39,983 nt of DNA from Akkermansiaceae bacterium UBA1518 (lineage in GTDB: Bacteria; Verrucomicrobiota; Verrucomicrobiia; Verrucomicrobiales; Akkermansiaceae), in the NCBI GenBank assembly GCA_002323895.1, contig DCQM01000160.1, positions 1-39,983 of the forward strand, read 5' to 3'. The notes under the pieces were generated by a model. It saw nothing but the letters and a program-made list of their open reading frames with translations. It did no database searches and was not told the origin of the DNA. Of the stretch, positions 17,447 through 26,523 are shown in pieces (the stretch's first letter is position 1; every line of letters begins with the position of its first letter). Made by a program: the position numbers and the translations under genes.

Positions 17447-17460
17447 TCTTAAATTATCTT
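17433..17460 (+). promoter_or_regulatory. Putative methyltransferase promoter, leaderless geometry
   Basis: TTCCAA (17433-17438), a 16-base spacer and TATCTT (17455-17460) end six bases before the GTG at 17467, the same spacing as at hemB. The boxes are imperfect, so the call rests mainly on position and on the lack of a Shine-Dalgarno sequence. Confidence 0.35.
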
Positions 17461-17466
17461 CCTGCT

Positions 17467-18075
17467 GTGGCCCACACCCCTTTCAGCGAACTCCTTCAAG
17501 CAGATCTAGCAAGTTTAGAAACGAATCTTCGTAATCTTCTCGGTCCGCACCTCTCGAAAAAAGACCACCTTTCACTCCTCAATCTCGCTTGTGGCCGCGG
17601 CGACGAAACAGGCGTCCTGGCCAAGCTCCTCTCCGAAAAATCGGAATCGTCCCACCTCCAAGGACTCGATATCCGGGCCGCCGAGATTGACCAGGCCAAT
17701 TCCCGCTGGAAAGAGGAGCTTCAAAAAGCAGAAGAACAAAACACCTCGGTTGACTTCATCACCCATCGTGGCGACCGACTCCTCGACCTCGCCGAAATTG
17801 GGACACCCGATATCGCCTTCCTTCGGCATCAAAATTACTGGAACGACAAACCTGTCTGGACCCAAATCTTTGATCAGGCACTTGAGCGATTAAACGATGA
17901 TGGATTCCTCGTTATCACTTCCTACTTCGACAAAGAACACGAGCTCGCTACTGAAGCTCTAAAAAATCTAGGCGCCACTCAAATCGGATCCATAATTAAC
18001 CCCACCTCCCGGACCCTTTCAGACGCACCCGGTAAGTCAGTCGACAAACACCTAGCCATCTTCCAAAAGAAATAG
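17467..18075 (+). CDS. Class I SAM-dependent methyltransferase
   Basis: The 202-residue protein shows a Rossmann-type SAM-binding pattern: motif I LLNLACGRGDETGVLAKLL (residues 37-55), an acidic residue ending strand 2 (LQGLDIRAAEID), motif IV-like PDIAFLRHQNYW and the strand DDGFLVITSYFDKEH. The substrate is not predictable. Small free-standing enzymes of this type modify metabolites, proteins or RNA. It begins with GTG and diverges from hemB with 55 bases between start codons. It is convergent with the serine hydrolase, with 12 bases between the stops. No other start in this frame is better supported. Confidence 0.75.
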   Translation: MAHTPFSELLQADLASLETNLRNLLGPHLSKKDHLSLLNLACGRGDETGVLAKLLSEKSESSHLQGLDIRAAEIDQANSRWKEELQKAEEQNTSVDFITHRGDRLLDLAEIGTPDIAFLRHQNYWNDKPVWTQIFDQALERLNDDGFLVITSYFDKEHELATEALKNLGATQIGSIINPTSRTLSDAPGKSVDKHLAIFQKK

Positions 18076-18087
18076 AACCAAGGTTAA

Positions 18088-19122
18088 TCAATCGTGAAAC
18101 CCTTCTGCGATGACCTCACCCACAGATAGAACAAGATCTAATCTCTCTTTATTCGGAAAAAGATTAGATTCAAAATGGTTCATAACGAAAGCGTAGCTCA
18201 TCCCGGTCTCTACGTTTGCAAACCCATAACTCCCCCCGGCCCCCGGGTGACCAAAACAATTTTTATCCGGACCTAGTCCAAGCATTACACCAAAACCAAA
18301 ACAATTTTCGATTCGCTGGATTTCATCTAATCCTTTAATCCTTGGCTTGGTGAGTTCTTCTAAAAAATCTTGACGGAGGACCCAGTCATAGAACTTCGCC
18401 AAACCTAGCGCGGAGCCTACTCCTCCCATCGCAGGAAAACCGGCTTGCCAAGCTCTGGGCTGATTCATCTCACTTACTCCAGCAAGATCGGAAGGTGACG
18501 AAAAGGCCATTCTTGTCAACGACCCCTTTGTCAGGAGTGCTTCGTAAAATGGCTTGGGCTCTCCAGTTTTCGAAAGGCGAGCTGGCACCAACTCAGCCAC
18601 CCGTCCAAACTCTTCCTCAGGCAAACCAATCCAGAAATCAATCCCTTCTGGCTCGGCAATTTCACCCCTCCAGAACTGGCCCAATGAGCGCCCATCAACC
18701 CGACGTAAGATCTCATCTGCCAAAAATCCGATTGTCCTTGGGTGATAACCATGTTTCCCTACCGCCCATAATCGATTCTGCTTTTCGAGAGAGGTAATGA
18801 CCGCTTTTCGATCCCAAATCGAAACCTTTTCGTTTAACGCAGCGTAGCCACCTTGGTGTGAAAACATCTCATCGAAGGTCAAATACCCCGCTCTTAATTC
18901 TGGCCATATCTGCTCGACTAAAGACTCACCATCCATCCCAACACGATGGAGTGCCATTAGAACACAAACCGCCATCGGACCCTTCGTTGCGGACCAAACC
19001 GGGGCAATCGTTCTCTCCGTCCAATCCTTCGTTCGGTGTCGGTCAGAGAAACCTTCATGCCGCGATAACACCTCCTCGCAATCTTTCATGGCGACAAAGG
19101 ACCAACCAATTTCATTCTTCAT
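18088..19122 (-). CDS. Serine hydrolase of the beta-lactamase/class C family, cytoplasmic
   Basis: The 344-residue product contains the SxxK nucleophile motif SATK (Ser44-Lys47) inside PVWSATKGPMAVCVLMALH, a FSHQGGY segment that may supply the family Tyr, and a late GHPGAGGSYGFAN block resembling the third motif region. This is the EstB/beta-lactamase-like esterase architecture. Family members hydrolyse esters, peptides or amides, so true beta-lactamase activity should not be assumed. There is no signal peptide, which is unusual because many relatives are periplasmic. Its ATG overlaps the addA stop (ATGA, 19119-19122) with AGGGGAG at 19134-19140, making it the last gene of the addB-addA operon. 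A functional link to recombination is not evident. Confidence 0.75.
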   Translation of the reverse strand: MKNEIGWSFVAMKDCEEVLSRHEGFSDRHRTKDWTERTIAPVWSATKGPMAVCVLMALHRVGMDGESLVEQIWPELRAGYLTFDEMFSHQGGYAALNEKVSIWDRKAVITSLEKQNRLWAVGKHGYHPRTIGFLADEILRRVDGRSLGQFWRGEIAEPEGIDFWIGLPEEEFGRVAELVPARLSKTGEPKPFYEALLTKGSLTRMAFSSPSDLAGVSEMNQPRAWQAGFPAMGGVGSALGLAKFYDWVLRQDFLEELTKPRIKGLDEIQRIENCFGFGVMLGLGPDKNCFGHPGAGGSYGFANVETGMSYAFVMNHFESNLFPNKERLDLVLSVGEVIAEGFHD

Positions 19123-22118
19123 AAAAGATCTAACTCCCCTTGAATTTTTTCACTATTTACCTCGATCACTTCACCCAATGAGGTCGATACGATCTGGCAC
19201 TCAACCATAGATGAATCGACACCAAACACCTGAGCCAGAGCCCCCTGATAAGCAAGCATCTGCTCGGAATAACGCGTAAGCAAATCAGCAGATGATCTTA
19301 CTACATCCGTCTTAAAATCAAAAATTACTATTCGGGATATTTTGCCAGCATCGCGATAAAGGTGCAAGCGATCGACCACGCCACTCATCCATTTATTTTG
19401 ATAAATCAACTCAAAGGCTTGTTCGCGATAAAGCTCACCTCCATCGTTCTCGAAGATTTTATGAATTCCTTTCTTTTTCAACGAATCCTCTACGATCTTC
19501 CCAGCAGCAGAAAACGATTGGGCCGGAATTTCGCCAGGAGACAACCATCCGATTCTTTCGAACAAGCGATGAACTTTAACACCTAATCGTCGACCAGTTC
19601 CGCCTCCCTCACCAGCCGCTCCTTTCTCCGAAGAGGGGCTTGTTCGGCTTCTCTTGGCCTTCCCCTCGGGTAATTTTAAAACCCCTCCTCCTTCTGTTTT
19701 CTTTGAGCTAGAGACACTCGCGCTCCAATCGGGGTCTGATTCAATTAATTCTAAACCGGTTGACTGTCTAACCAAATTGGCCTGGGTCGCATGCCTTTCT
19801 CCGGCTGGTTTTCCTCTTCGTGCCGCAGGCTCCTCGGGCAAGAAGACATAAAGACCACGCTTAGCTCTTGTTAAAGCTACATAGAGCAGACAAAGCGCCT
19901 CATATTTTTGCGACTCGGCCCAACGTTCATAAGCGGCCTTTGTTTCCGGATGTGCAAGATAAGCCCATTTACCAGGAACCTGCAGTAGCCAGTCGCCTCC
20001 TCGCGCCACTTTAAAATCACCCGCGTTAGGAACCTGTAAACGATCTGGCAATTCTGGCAGCATCACAACATCAAACCCGAGACCCTTTGACTTATGAATC
20101 GTCATCACTTGAATCGCAGCGACTCCAGGAGCCTGATTAACCAGCAATCCACGAATCCAATTTGCAGCGGCTCGCGGGCACGCTTCGCCAGTCCGATCAA
20201 ACTCCGCTAAGGCTGCGATCAAATCTTCTGCTCGGCGACGACCATACAGTTTCAGTCGACCCCACTCCGGAGCCACTAAAGCACTCACAAAACGAGCAAA
20301 TCCTTCTTCTTGAACCTTACGCAAAACAAAATCCCAGCGGCGCCCCCAACCCTCCCCATACTGTTCAAGGGTCGCCATCAATGGTGACATTGCCAGCACC
20401 TCGCGACTGTAATCGTTAGCGGGATTTGCCATCCATTCGATAAGATGTTTGATCACCACGCCTACTGCATGATCCGATCCCGGCTCCCTCTGCCCAGCCT
20501 CAATCACATCGAAACCCTCTGCCCGAAGTAATTCAGCATACTTTTTCACCTGATCACCCTTTCTTACCAACACGCCACAACTCAACTCCTTCTCTCCAAT
20601 GCTAAGCCTTCGTAGTTCTGAGACCAAAACACTTTCTTCCTCGTCTTTAGAAACTTCGATCACTTTCGCCTCACCCGTTATATCTGGCTTAGCCGACCCG
20701 TGATCTTTCCACTCCCATTTCTCACTAACAGTCTTACCAAAGAGATCTTTAATGAGTCCAAGATTTCCACAAACCGCATTCACCAACTCTAGCACTGCCG
20801 GACACGATCGCCAAGACACGTCCATAGGCTCAATCATCATCCCCCCTTTATACCTATCAAGGACATCATCGAAGAGACTAACATCACCACCACGCCAAGC
20901 GTAGATCCCCTGCTTACGATCGCCTACCACAAAGAAGCTCCCCTCTGGATCAGACACGGCTTCATCAATAAGAGGTTCAAGTCCACACCACTCTGCTCGA
21001 CTTGTATCCTGAAACTCATCGAGTAACCAGTGATCATACTGGCCATCGAGACGATAATCAATCAGCTCGCGTCGCACCCGAGCCTCTTCACTCTGACTCC
21101 ATTCACCGAGAAGAGTCTTCACGTCTTCGAAGCTAAGAAGTCCACGCTTACGCAATTGCTCACGGTGCTCGTAATCGACTTGCTTCATTAATTCTCCGAT
21201 CGCCTCAGTCTTTAAAACCGCACTCGACAACTCGCATCCAATCGCCAATCGGAACAGCTGCTGCCATAGCTTCCATTGTTCCAGAGAAATGGTAAGCATT
21301 TTACGACCTTCTTTCACCTCTACCGGTCCGGGCTCCTCAAGAACATCCAACAAGCGCTTCCCGAAGGCATTCATCGCCAATGATTTTCCTACAACATGAT
21401 CACGAAAATTATCCAGCATACCTCCCCACACCTTCCCTTGGGAATCATCACGTAAAGCGGCAATCAATCCATCTTTCTGGTTAAACCAATCATCTTTTTG
21501 AGGTAAGTTCGCAAAGACGATGGAATTCCCAAACGCTTCTTTTTGATTCCCCGATTTCCAAATACGATGCCAAGTCTCGATAAACTCCTCCAATGACCGC
21601 TGCACTCCCTGTTGACCTCGGCCTAAACTTGTTTTTCGAAAAGCATGGAAAAATTCTTCTCGCTGACGAAAGCCATCTCGCAAAACACTTTTCAAAATTT
21701 CTTCTTGAGCCATCTTTAGTCGCTCACCTTCAAGTAAATCAAAGGTTCCGCCAGTTAAACCTAGCTCATACTGAAAACCTCTCACAATTCTTGAAAAGAA
21801 CCCATCAAGTGTCGTGAATTGAAGTTGAGGCAGAGCTCGGATTACCTTCTCTAGAACGGCAGGTAAATCGATCGATGCGCTAATGTCCTCACACACTGAC
21901 TTAGCTTCCCTGGGATCTAAACTCCCTTTTGCCAACTTCGTAAGTAGTGAGTCAGCGAACTCTCCCGCTGCTTTTCGAGTAAAAGTCAGTGCCACAATTC
22001 GCTCCGGATCCACTCCCTCTTTCCCAATCTTTCCAATGACCCGATTTCCTAATTGATACGTCTTCCCCGATCCTGCCGAGGCTAGAATCAAAAGGTTTTT
22101 TGCTAAGATCTCTTTCAC
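19119..22118 (-). CDS. addA: AddA-type helicase-nuclease (UvrD-family, RecB-like)
   Basis: AddA unwinds and cuts double-strand DNA ends to start RecA-dependent repair. The 999-residue sequence has Walker A ASAGSGKTYQL near the N-terminus, Walker B LLDEFQDTSRAEW, motif III VVGDRKQGIYAWRGGD, motif V MTIHKSKGLGFDVV and motif VI ALTRAKRGLYVF. A C-terminal RecB-type nuclease domain shows MSGVVDRLHLY and VIFDFKTDV, the metal-binding Asp and the Asp-x-Lys. It is somewhat shorter than typical AddA (about 1,200). It overlaps addB by four bases (GTGA, 22115-22118) and is itself overlapped by the serine hydrolase gene. The pairing with an AddB-like protein and the absence of recC and recD indicate an AddAB rather than a RecBCD complex. 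Confidence 0.88.
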   Translation of the reverse strand: MKEILAKNLLILASAGSGKTYQLGNRVIGKIGKEGVDPERIVALTFTRKAAGEFADSLLTKLAKGSLDPREAKSVCEDISASIDLPAVLEKVIRALPQLQFTTLDGFFSRIVRGFQYELGLTGGTFDLLEGERLKMAQEEILKSVLRDGFRQREEFFHAFRKTSLGRGQQGVQRSLEEFIETWHRIWKSGNQKEAFGNSIVFANLPQKDDWFNQKDGLIAALRDDSQGKVWGGMLDNFRDHVVGKSLAMNAFGKRLLDVLEEPGPVEVKEGRKMLTISLEQWKLWQQLFRLAIGCELSSAVLKTEAIGELMKQVDYEHREQLRKRGLLSFEDVKTLLGEWSQSEEARVRRELIDYRLDGQYDHWLLDEFQDTSRAEWCGLEPLIDEAVSDPEGSFFVVGDRKQGIYAWRGGDVSLFDDVLDRYKGGMMIEPMDVSWRSCPAVLELVNAVCGNLGLIKDLFGKTVSEKWEWKDHGSAKPDITGEAKVIEVSKDEEESVLVSELRRLSIGEKELSCGVLVRKGDQVKKYAELLRAEGFDVIEAGQREPGSDHAVGVVIKHLIEWMANPANDYSREVLAMSPLMATLEQYGEGWGRRWDFVLRKVQEEGFARFVSALVAPEWGRLKLYGRRRAEDLIAALAEFDRTGEACPRAAANWIRGLLVNQAPGVAAIQVMTIHKSKGLGFDVVMLPELPDRLQVPNAGDFKVARGGDWLLQVPGKWAYLAHPETKAAYERWAESQKYEALCLLYVALTRAKRGLYVFLPEEPAARRGKPAGERHATQANLVRQSTGLELIESDPDWSASVSSSKKTEGGGVLKLPEGKAKRSRTSPSSEKGAAGEGGGTGRRLGVKVHRLFERIGWLSPGEIPAQSFSAAGKIVEDSLKKKGIHKIFENDGGELYREQAFELIYQNKWMSGVVDRLHLYRDAGKISRIVIFDFKTDVVRSSADLLTRYSEQMLAYQGALAQVFGVDSSMVECQIVSTSLGEVIEVNSEKIQGELDLL

Positions 22119-24814
22119 GCTAGACCTCCATTCTCGGCAAAAGCTTCGGCAAACTCACGACCATACGCAAGATCTTCAAAGTCATCGTAAGTAACCTTCT
22201 CAGCAGGAGGCCAAAAAATCTCTTTCTGAACTTGCCCAACAATCCACTCCGCACATTGACGGGCCGATTGTTTCTCCTCCTCACCAAAATCAACCCATGG
22301 CGTAATTTTCACATTCGCCTCATCTTGTCCCAAGGCAAAGTATCCAATCTCGTCGACTTGACCAAAGGCGTCAGCATAAAAAGGTACTTGTAAATTAGTC
22401 CAAATCGCGCCGCCTGGCGCCGTTACTTCTTCACCTCTTAAATGTGCAGGGGGATTAACCCGATACATACGCTGATGTTCACGGACCACATCTTTGGCCT
22501 CCTTGCTGCTCTTATAATCAAGAACCCGCACCCTGCCATCGTCATGTTGCTCAATCCGATCAATCTGGCCGCTAACAATCACCCCCGCGATTTCCAATTC
22601 AAAATCTTTCTCTACTTCAACAATCCGCCATCCTTCAGCCCGGATCTTGGCCTGCTCTACGGCGAACCATCCTAGCCGCAAACGCATAGATTCAACCTGC
22701 AGGGAAACGGCCAAAGGTCGATCTTCCCCAAAGTTTCGAGACACAATTCCATCAAGAAATTCTTTGAGATTTTCACTAATCTCTGCCGCATCAGCCGAAT
22801 CCCGCAACACCTCATTTCTCCCCCAACTTTCTAGCACCTCATGAATAACATTACCGAAATCTCGATGATTCCACTCCGCGCGCTCGGGCTCCGGTTTATT
22901 CATACCTAAAACCCGCTGTAAATAATAGCGAAATGGACAAGCTAGATATTTAGAAAATGCCGTTACTGACATCCTCTCCTTCGGTAGTTTTTTACGCGGA
23001 TTCCATTTCCAATGAGGCTCTAAATCCCATGCCACTCCTGAATCGGGGGGCTCCACTTCGGCAAAAAGCTTTTCGACAGCTTGTGCTAGTGACTCACCTT
23101 TCGCAGTCAAAAGGAGTCGAGATGGCATCAAAACATCACCTCCTTGCGACGATTTCCCAACGATTAAATCTACTCGCCCATCTTCCCGACGCATCTCGAG
23201 AAGAGCATACAAGAGATAAGCATCTCTTGCTGCCCGACTTTCCTCACGAGGCAAACCCAGCACTTCGCGCGCGCTTTCTGGCAACCATGTATCGCTACTC
23301 GCTCTCCCCGGCACACAGCCTTCGTTCATCCCACAGACCACTAAGTGCCTCCCTGGATCATGGAGCAATTCCAACCATCCCTGCACATCCAACACTCTCT
23401 CGTCTGGAGCCTGCTCCGGAAGCGGCCCAAGGTCTTGCAACAAGAGTTCAATCCAAAAGACGGGAGGTCGCTTCACCTCCTGAGCCGCCCCCACCGTCTT
23501 ATCGAGCCACTCTAGTAACCCCGCCTCATCATTCCGGTCAATTCGCCCCGCCAAGGAGCGCATCCCTTTATGGAAGCCTTGATTCAGGAATTTCTTTCGA
23601 AGGGCTTCGAAATCAAGCATCACCTTTTCGGCCACAACCGCTAATTTAACTTGATGCTCCAGTCTCTTTCCCTTGCTCTCGGTATTTACGCGCTTCAAAG
23701 AAGAAAAGATCAGCTCACGCGCACGGGAAACATCGGAAAGATCTCGGACAAGGTGGGAATCGAGCAGAGAGGAAAGAGCCTCAACTTGCTGAGAACGAAT
23801 ACCCTCGACCAAAGATGCTCCTTGATCAAAAGCCAACATATCAACGACTTCTTTTACTCCTGGATTTTGCAGGTAACGCCTCCAGCTGTTCAACCATCCC
23901 ACAAGCGACGAAGGAAGCGAAGCCCCAGGGTCATGAATCACCCATCCCGCTTGTGCAAATGATCTCACTAGCTCTGCCGCGACTTGTTCATCAGCCGTGC
24001 CTAACCCAATATTAATACATTCCGATTCAGCTTCGACTACTTTGGCAACGGCTAAAGTAGCCTGCTGTCCTGGGTCGCCAGTTAAGAATACGCCTCCTGA
24101 TTTTGGCCACTGAATCTCTTGCCTATTCCACTCCAAACCAGGGCGACCCCATTCATCCACTCTTGGATCCGGGACAAGGACATTTACCATGATTTTAATT
24201 TTTTCAAAAAATCGAGTCAACACAGGCGGAAGATCCAACACTCCAGCGACCACAACTCTTGAAATGCCTTCCGGAAGCTCCAAATCGCCCGATGCCAGTC
24301 GGATCGATTTACTCTCGTACCCCCAATTCTTTAGATGGATTTCCACCTCTCTTTCCAACCTCGCTAACTGCTCCCAACGATCATGCTCGAGCGCACTCAC
24401 CCGACGAGCAGCCTCACTCAACATTAAACCATTTTCCTGAAGGCTTTTACGGAGTTCGACAAAGGCTTTCGCTAGCCCCAAGCCCCAACCAGGTCCGTCA
24501 CTCGCTGGCGATTCCGGGAAAATCGCTTCGTAATTTTCCCAGTCTTTCACACTTTCAAGTGCTTCAGTCCAAGCGAGAACCTCCACCGAATCGGCGGCAG
24601 CATCGTCTATTTGTAAAAGAGTTCCAGTTGTGGCAACCCGCGGAGCAAGAAGAGCACCACGCTCCGCCAAACCCTGCCTCAATCGCCGACCACTCTCGGC
24701 CGTGGGCACAAGAATAAGAAATTCCGGCAATTCTTCCTTCTTTTCTAAAAGCCAATCGACAACCGCAGTTCCATATGGCTTTGAAAAGAGGAAAGAAGTA
24801 ATCTCCGCAGGCAT
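22115..24814 (-). CDS. addB: AddB-like PD-(D/E)XK nuclease subunit
   Basis: The 899-residue protein partners AddA. Its N-terminus (FLILVPTAESGRRLRQGLAERGA) has the AddB/RecC-like inactivated helicase fold and no Walker A lysine. The C-terminal nuclease carries KYLACPFRYYLQRVLGM, HEVLESWGRN, VSGQIDRIEQHDDGRVRVLDYKSSKE (the Asp...Asp-x-Lys core) and a closing helix. Classical AddB holds an iron-sulphur cluster formed by one Cys in the ACPF segment and three C-terminal cysteines. Here the ACPF Cys is present, but the C-terminal segment (VTYDDFEDLAYGREF) has no cysteines, so the cluster is probably lost. It is first in the operon with addA and the serine hydrolase. The ATG at 24814 has a weak AGAGGA upstream. 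Confidence 0.8.
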   Translation of the reverse strand: MPAEITSFLFSKPYGTAVVDWLLEKKEELPEFLILVPTAESGRRLRQGLAERGALLAPRVATTGTLLQIDDAAADSVEVLAWTEALESVKDWENYEAIFPESPASDGPGWGLGLAKAFVELRKSLQENGLMLSEAARRVSALEHDRWEQLARLEREVEIHLKNWGYESKSIRLASGDLELPEGISRVVVAGVLDLPPVLTRFFEKIKIMVNVLVPDPRVDEWGRPGLEWNRQEIQWPKSGGVFLTGDPGQQATLAVAKVVEAESECINIGLGTADEQVAAELVRSFAQAGWVIHDPGASLPSSLVGWLNSWRRYLQNPGVKEVVDMLAFDQGASLVEGIRSQQVEALSSLLDSHLVRDLSDVSRARELIFSSLKRVNTESKGKRLEHQVKLAVVAEKVMLDFEALRKKFLNQGFHKGMRSLAGRIDRNDEAGLLEWLDKTVGAAQEVKRPPVFWIELLLQDLGPLPEQAPDERVLDVQGWLELLHDPGRHLVVCGMNEGCVPGRASSDTWLPESAREVLGLPREESRAARDAYLLYALLEMRREDGRVDLIVGKSSQGGDVLMPSRLLLTAKGESLAQAVEKLFAEVEPPDSGVAWDLEPHWKWNPRKKLPKERMSVTAFSKYLACPFRYYLQRVLGMNKPEPERAEWNHRDFGNVIHEVLESWGRNEVLRDSADAAEISENLKEFLDGIVSRNFGEDRPLAVSLQVESMRLRLGWFAVEQAKIRAEGWRIVEVEKDFELEIAGVIVSGQIDRIEQHDDGRVRVLDYKSSKEAKDVVREHQRMYRVNPPAHLRGEEVTAPGGAIWTNLQVPFYADAFGQVDEIGYFALGQDEANVKITPWVDFGEEEKQSARQCAEWIVGQVQKEIFWPPAEKVTYDDFEDLAYGREFAEAFAENGGLA
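22125..22129 (-). promoter_or_regulatory. Shine-Dalgarno site fixing the GTG start of addA
   Basis: GGAGG on the minus strand lies six bases before the GTG at 22116-22118, inside the last codons of addB. It supports the GTGA-overlap start. Confidence 0.75.
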
Positions 24815-25148
24815 GACAGAACCATCCTCTATCGCTTAGCTGGGTCCAATCTCAATCCTTCGCCAAGTGAAAAAATCTCCTCGAAACCTTGATGCGACAC
24901 TGGCAATCTTCGTCCCATGGCAGAGGAATCTTTGGTTTGCGCTGAGTCCTATCAGCAACAGCAAAGCCCAATTGCCCTCCGGAAAATTCAACAACTAGCA
25001 ACAACCGCCACAATTCAATATTCGCAAGATCGTCTACGCAATCACTGAATCTTCGCGACAACCGAACTAACAGTTAATTGTAAATCTTGTCTATCGAAGC
25101 TTCTGCGCGTAAGTCACCGGAGTTCTTTCATCACAAGTTTCTCAATCC
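24815..25148. other. Intergenic region between divergent addB and rimO
   Basis: This is the only gap of more than 300 bases and must hold the promoters for both flanking genes, but I find no convincing -35/-10 pair. It contains a 43-codon plus-strand open frame (24917-25048, starting MAEESLVCAESYQQQQ) and a 69-codon minus-strand frame beginning with TTG (24852-25061). Neither has a ribosome-binding site or a recognisable family. No tRNA, repeat or strong hairpin was seen. Confidence 0.6.
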
Positions 25149-26522
25149 ATGCCCACCCAAATCGGTCTCATCTCACTCGGCTGCGCAAAGAATCTCATCG
25201 ACTCCGAGATCATGCTCGGTCATCTGCAAGATGAAGGGATGACGCTTGTTCCGGACCCGGAGCTCGCCGATGCGCTTATAATAAACACCTGTTCCTTCAT
25301 CGATGTTGCGAAAGATGAATCGGTTGGGACAATTATTGAAGCCGTTAACGCGCGGCAAGAAGACCCAGCACGCGAAAAACAAAAAATTATCGTTGCAGGC
25401 TGTCTTTCTCAACGATTTCAAAAAGACCTTCCCGGTCTTCTTCCAGAAGTTGACGCCTTCATTGGTCTAGATCAGGTGACCGACGTTGCCTCTATTGTGA
25501 GAAAAACCCTCAACCGAGATCTTGAAGAAGACGGCTCTCTCGACACGGTCACCGAGAAATCACGCTACATCCCAGACTACACCACGCCGCGGTTCCGTCT
25601 CACCCCGCAACACATGGCCTATATTAAGATCGCTGAAGGCTGCAACCACACTTGCGCTTTCTGTATCATCCCCAAAATCCGTGGCCAGCATCGCTCTCGC
25701 ACTGAAGAATCCATCGTTCGAGAAGCGAAGGGCTTAATCGCCCAAGGTGTGAAAGAAATTAATCTAATCTCCCAAGACACTACCTACTTTGGGATGGATA
25801 AGTGGCAGGGTCTTGGCAACCGACCGAAGCCAACGTCCGGAGTCGATTCCACCCGAGGCGAATCTCTCTCAACTCTTCTTCGTGCCCTAAACGATCTTGA
25901 AGGCGATTTCTGGATCCGTCTCCTCTATACCCATCCTGCCCATTGGTCTGACGAACTGATTCAAACGATTGCAGAGTGCCCAAAAATCGCTCGCTATGTT
26001 GATATCCCACTCCAGCACATCTCCGACCACATGCTTAATAAGATGAATCGGAAAACCGATGGAAAATACATTCGTGATCTTTTAAAAAGAATGCGCGATG
26101 GAATCCCCGACCTTTCCATAAGGACTACTTTCATCACTGGCTTTCCAGAGGAAACCGACGACGATCATCAAGAGCTTTTAGAATTTATAAAAGACTTCAA
26201 ATTCGAGCGTTGCGGCATCTTCCAATACTCAAAGGAAGAAGGGACCCGCGCCCATAAAATGGAAGGGCACGTTCACCACGCAACCAAGAAAAAGCGCCAT
26301 CGCGAGCTCAGCTCAGCTATCGATGAGGTGGCCGGAGAAATCAACGAGGCCCAGCTGGGCAAGAAAAAGCGCGTCCTTGTGGAAGAGGAAGGAATCGCGC
26401 GTTCAATGTGGGACGCTCCAGACATCGATGGGCGGATCTTCGTTCCTATTGACTCAAGAGTTGGCGAATTCCTTGAAGTCGAGATCAAAGATCACCGTGG
26501 CTACGATCTTGTTGCCAAATAA
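25149..26522 (+). CDS. rimO: Ribosomal protein S12 methylthiotransferase RimO
   Basis: RimO is a radical-SAM enzyme that methylthiolates a conserved aspartate of ribosomal protein S12. The 457-residue protein has three N-terminal domain cysteines in LGCAKN (residues 9-14), NTCSF and AGCLSQ, which bind one 4Fe-4S cluster. The radical-SAM CxxxCxxC is in EGCNHTCAFCIIPKIRG. A C-terminal TRAM-type domain (about residues 395-457) completes the architecture. The IPKIRG form following the radical-SAM cysteines and the N-terminal ISLGCAKNLIDSE favour RimO over MiaB. It diverges from addB, and its stop is one base from the stop of the convergent ClpX-like gene. No Shine-Dalgarno sequence precedes the ATG. 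Confidence 0.95.
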   Translation: MPTQIGLISLGCAKNLIDSEIMLGHLQDEGMTLVPDPELADALIINTCSFIDVAKDESVGTIIEAVNARQEDPAREKQKIIVAGCLSQRFQKDLPGLLPEVDAFIGLDQVTDVASIVRKTLNRDLEEDGSLDTVTEKSRYIPDYTTPRFRLTPQHMAYIKIAEGCNHTCAFCIIPKIRGQHRSRTEESIVREAKGLIAQGVKEINLISQDTTYFGMDKWQGLGNRPKPTSGVDSTRGESLSTLLRALNDLEGDFWIRLLYTHPAHWSDELIQTIAECPKIARYVDIPLQHISDHMLNKMNRKTDGKYIRDLLKRMRDGIPDLSIRTTFITGFPEETDDDHQELLEFIKDFKFERCGIFQYSKEEGTRAHKMEGHVHHATKKKRHRELSSAIDEVAGEINEAQLGKKKRVLVEEEGIARSMWDAPDIDGRIFVPIDSRVGEFLEVEIKDHRGYDLVAK

Positions 26523-26523
26523 G

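Noticed and set aside
22957..23649. 230-codon plus-strand frame inside addB
   Set aside because: It is antisense to a gene with clear motifs, and its composition (Ser, Pro, Arg and Leu rich) is that of a reverse-frame shadow.
24917..25048. 43-codon plus-strand open frame beginning MAEESLVCAESYQQQQ
   Set aside because: The sequence looks protein-like, but there is no Shine-Dalgarno site, promoter or known family, and it lies in the space needed for two divergent promoters.
24852..25061. 69-codon minus-strand open frame upstream of addB
   Set aside because: It begins with TTG, has no ribosome-binding site and resembles no family; chance is the simpler explanation.
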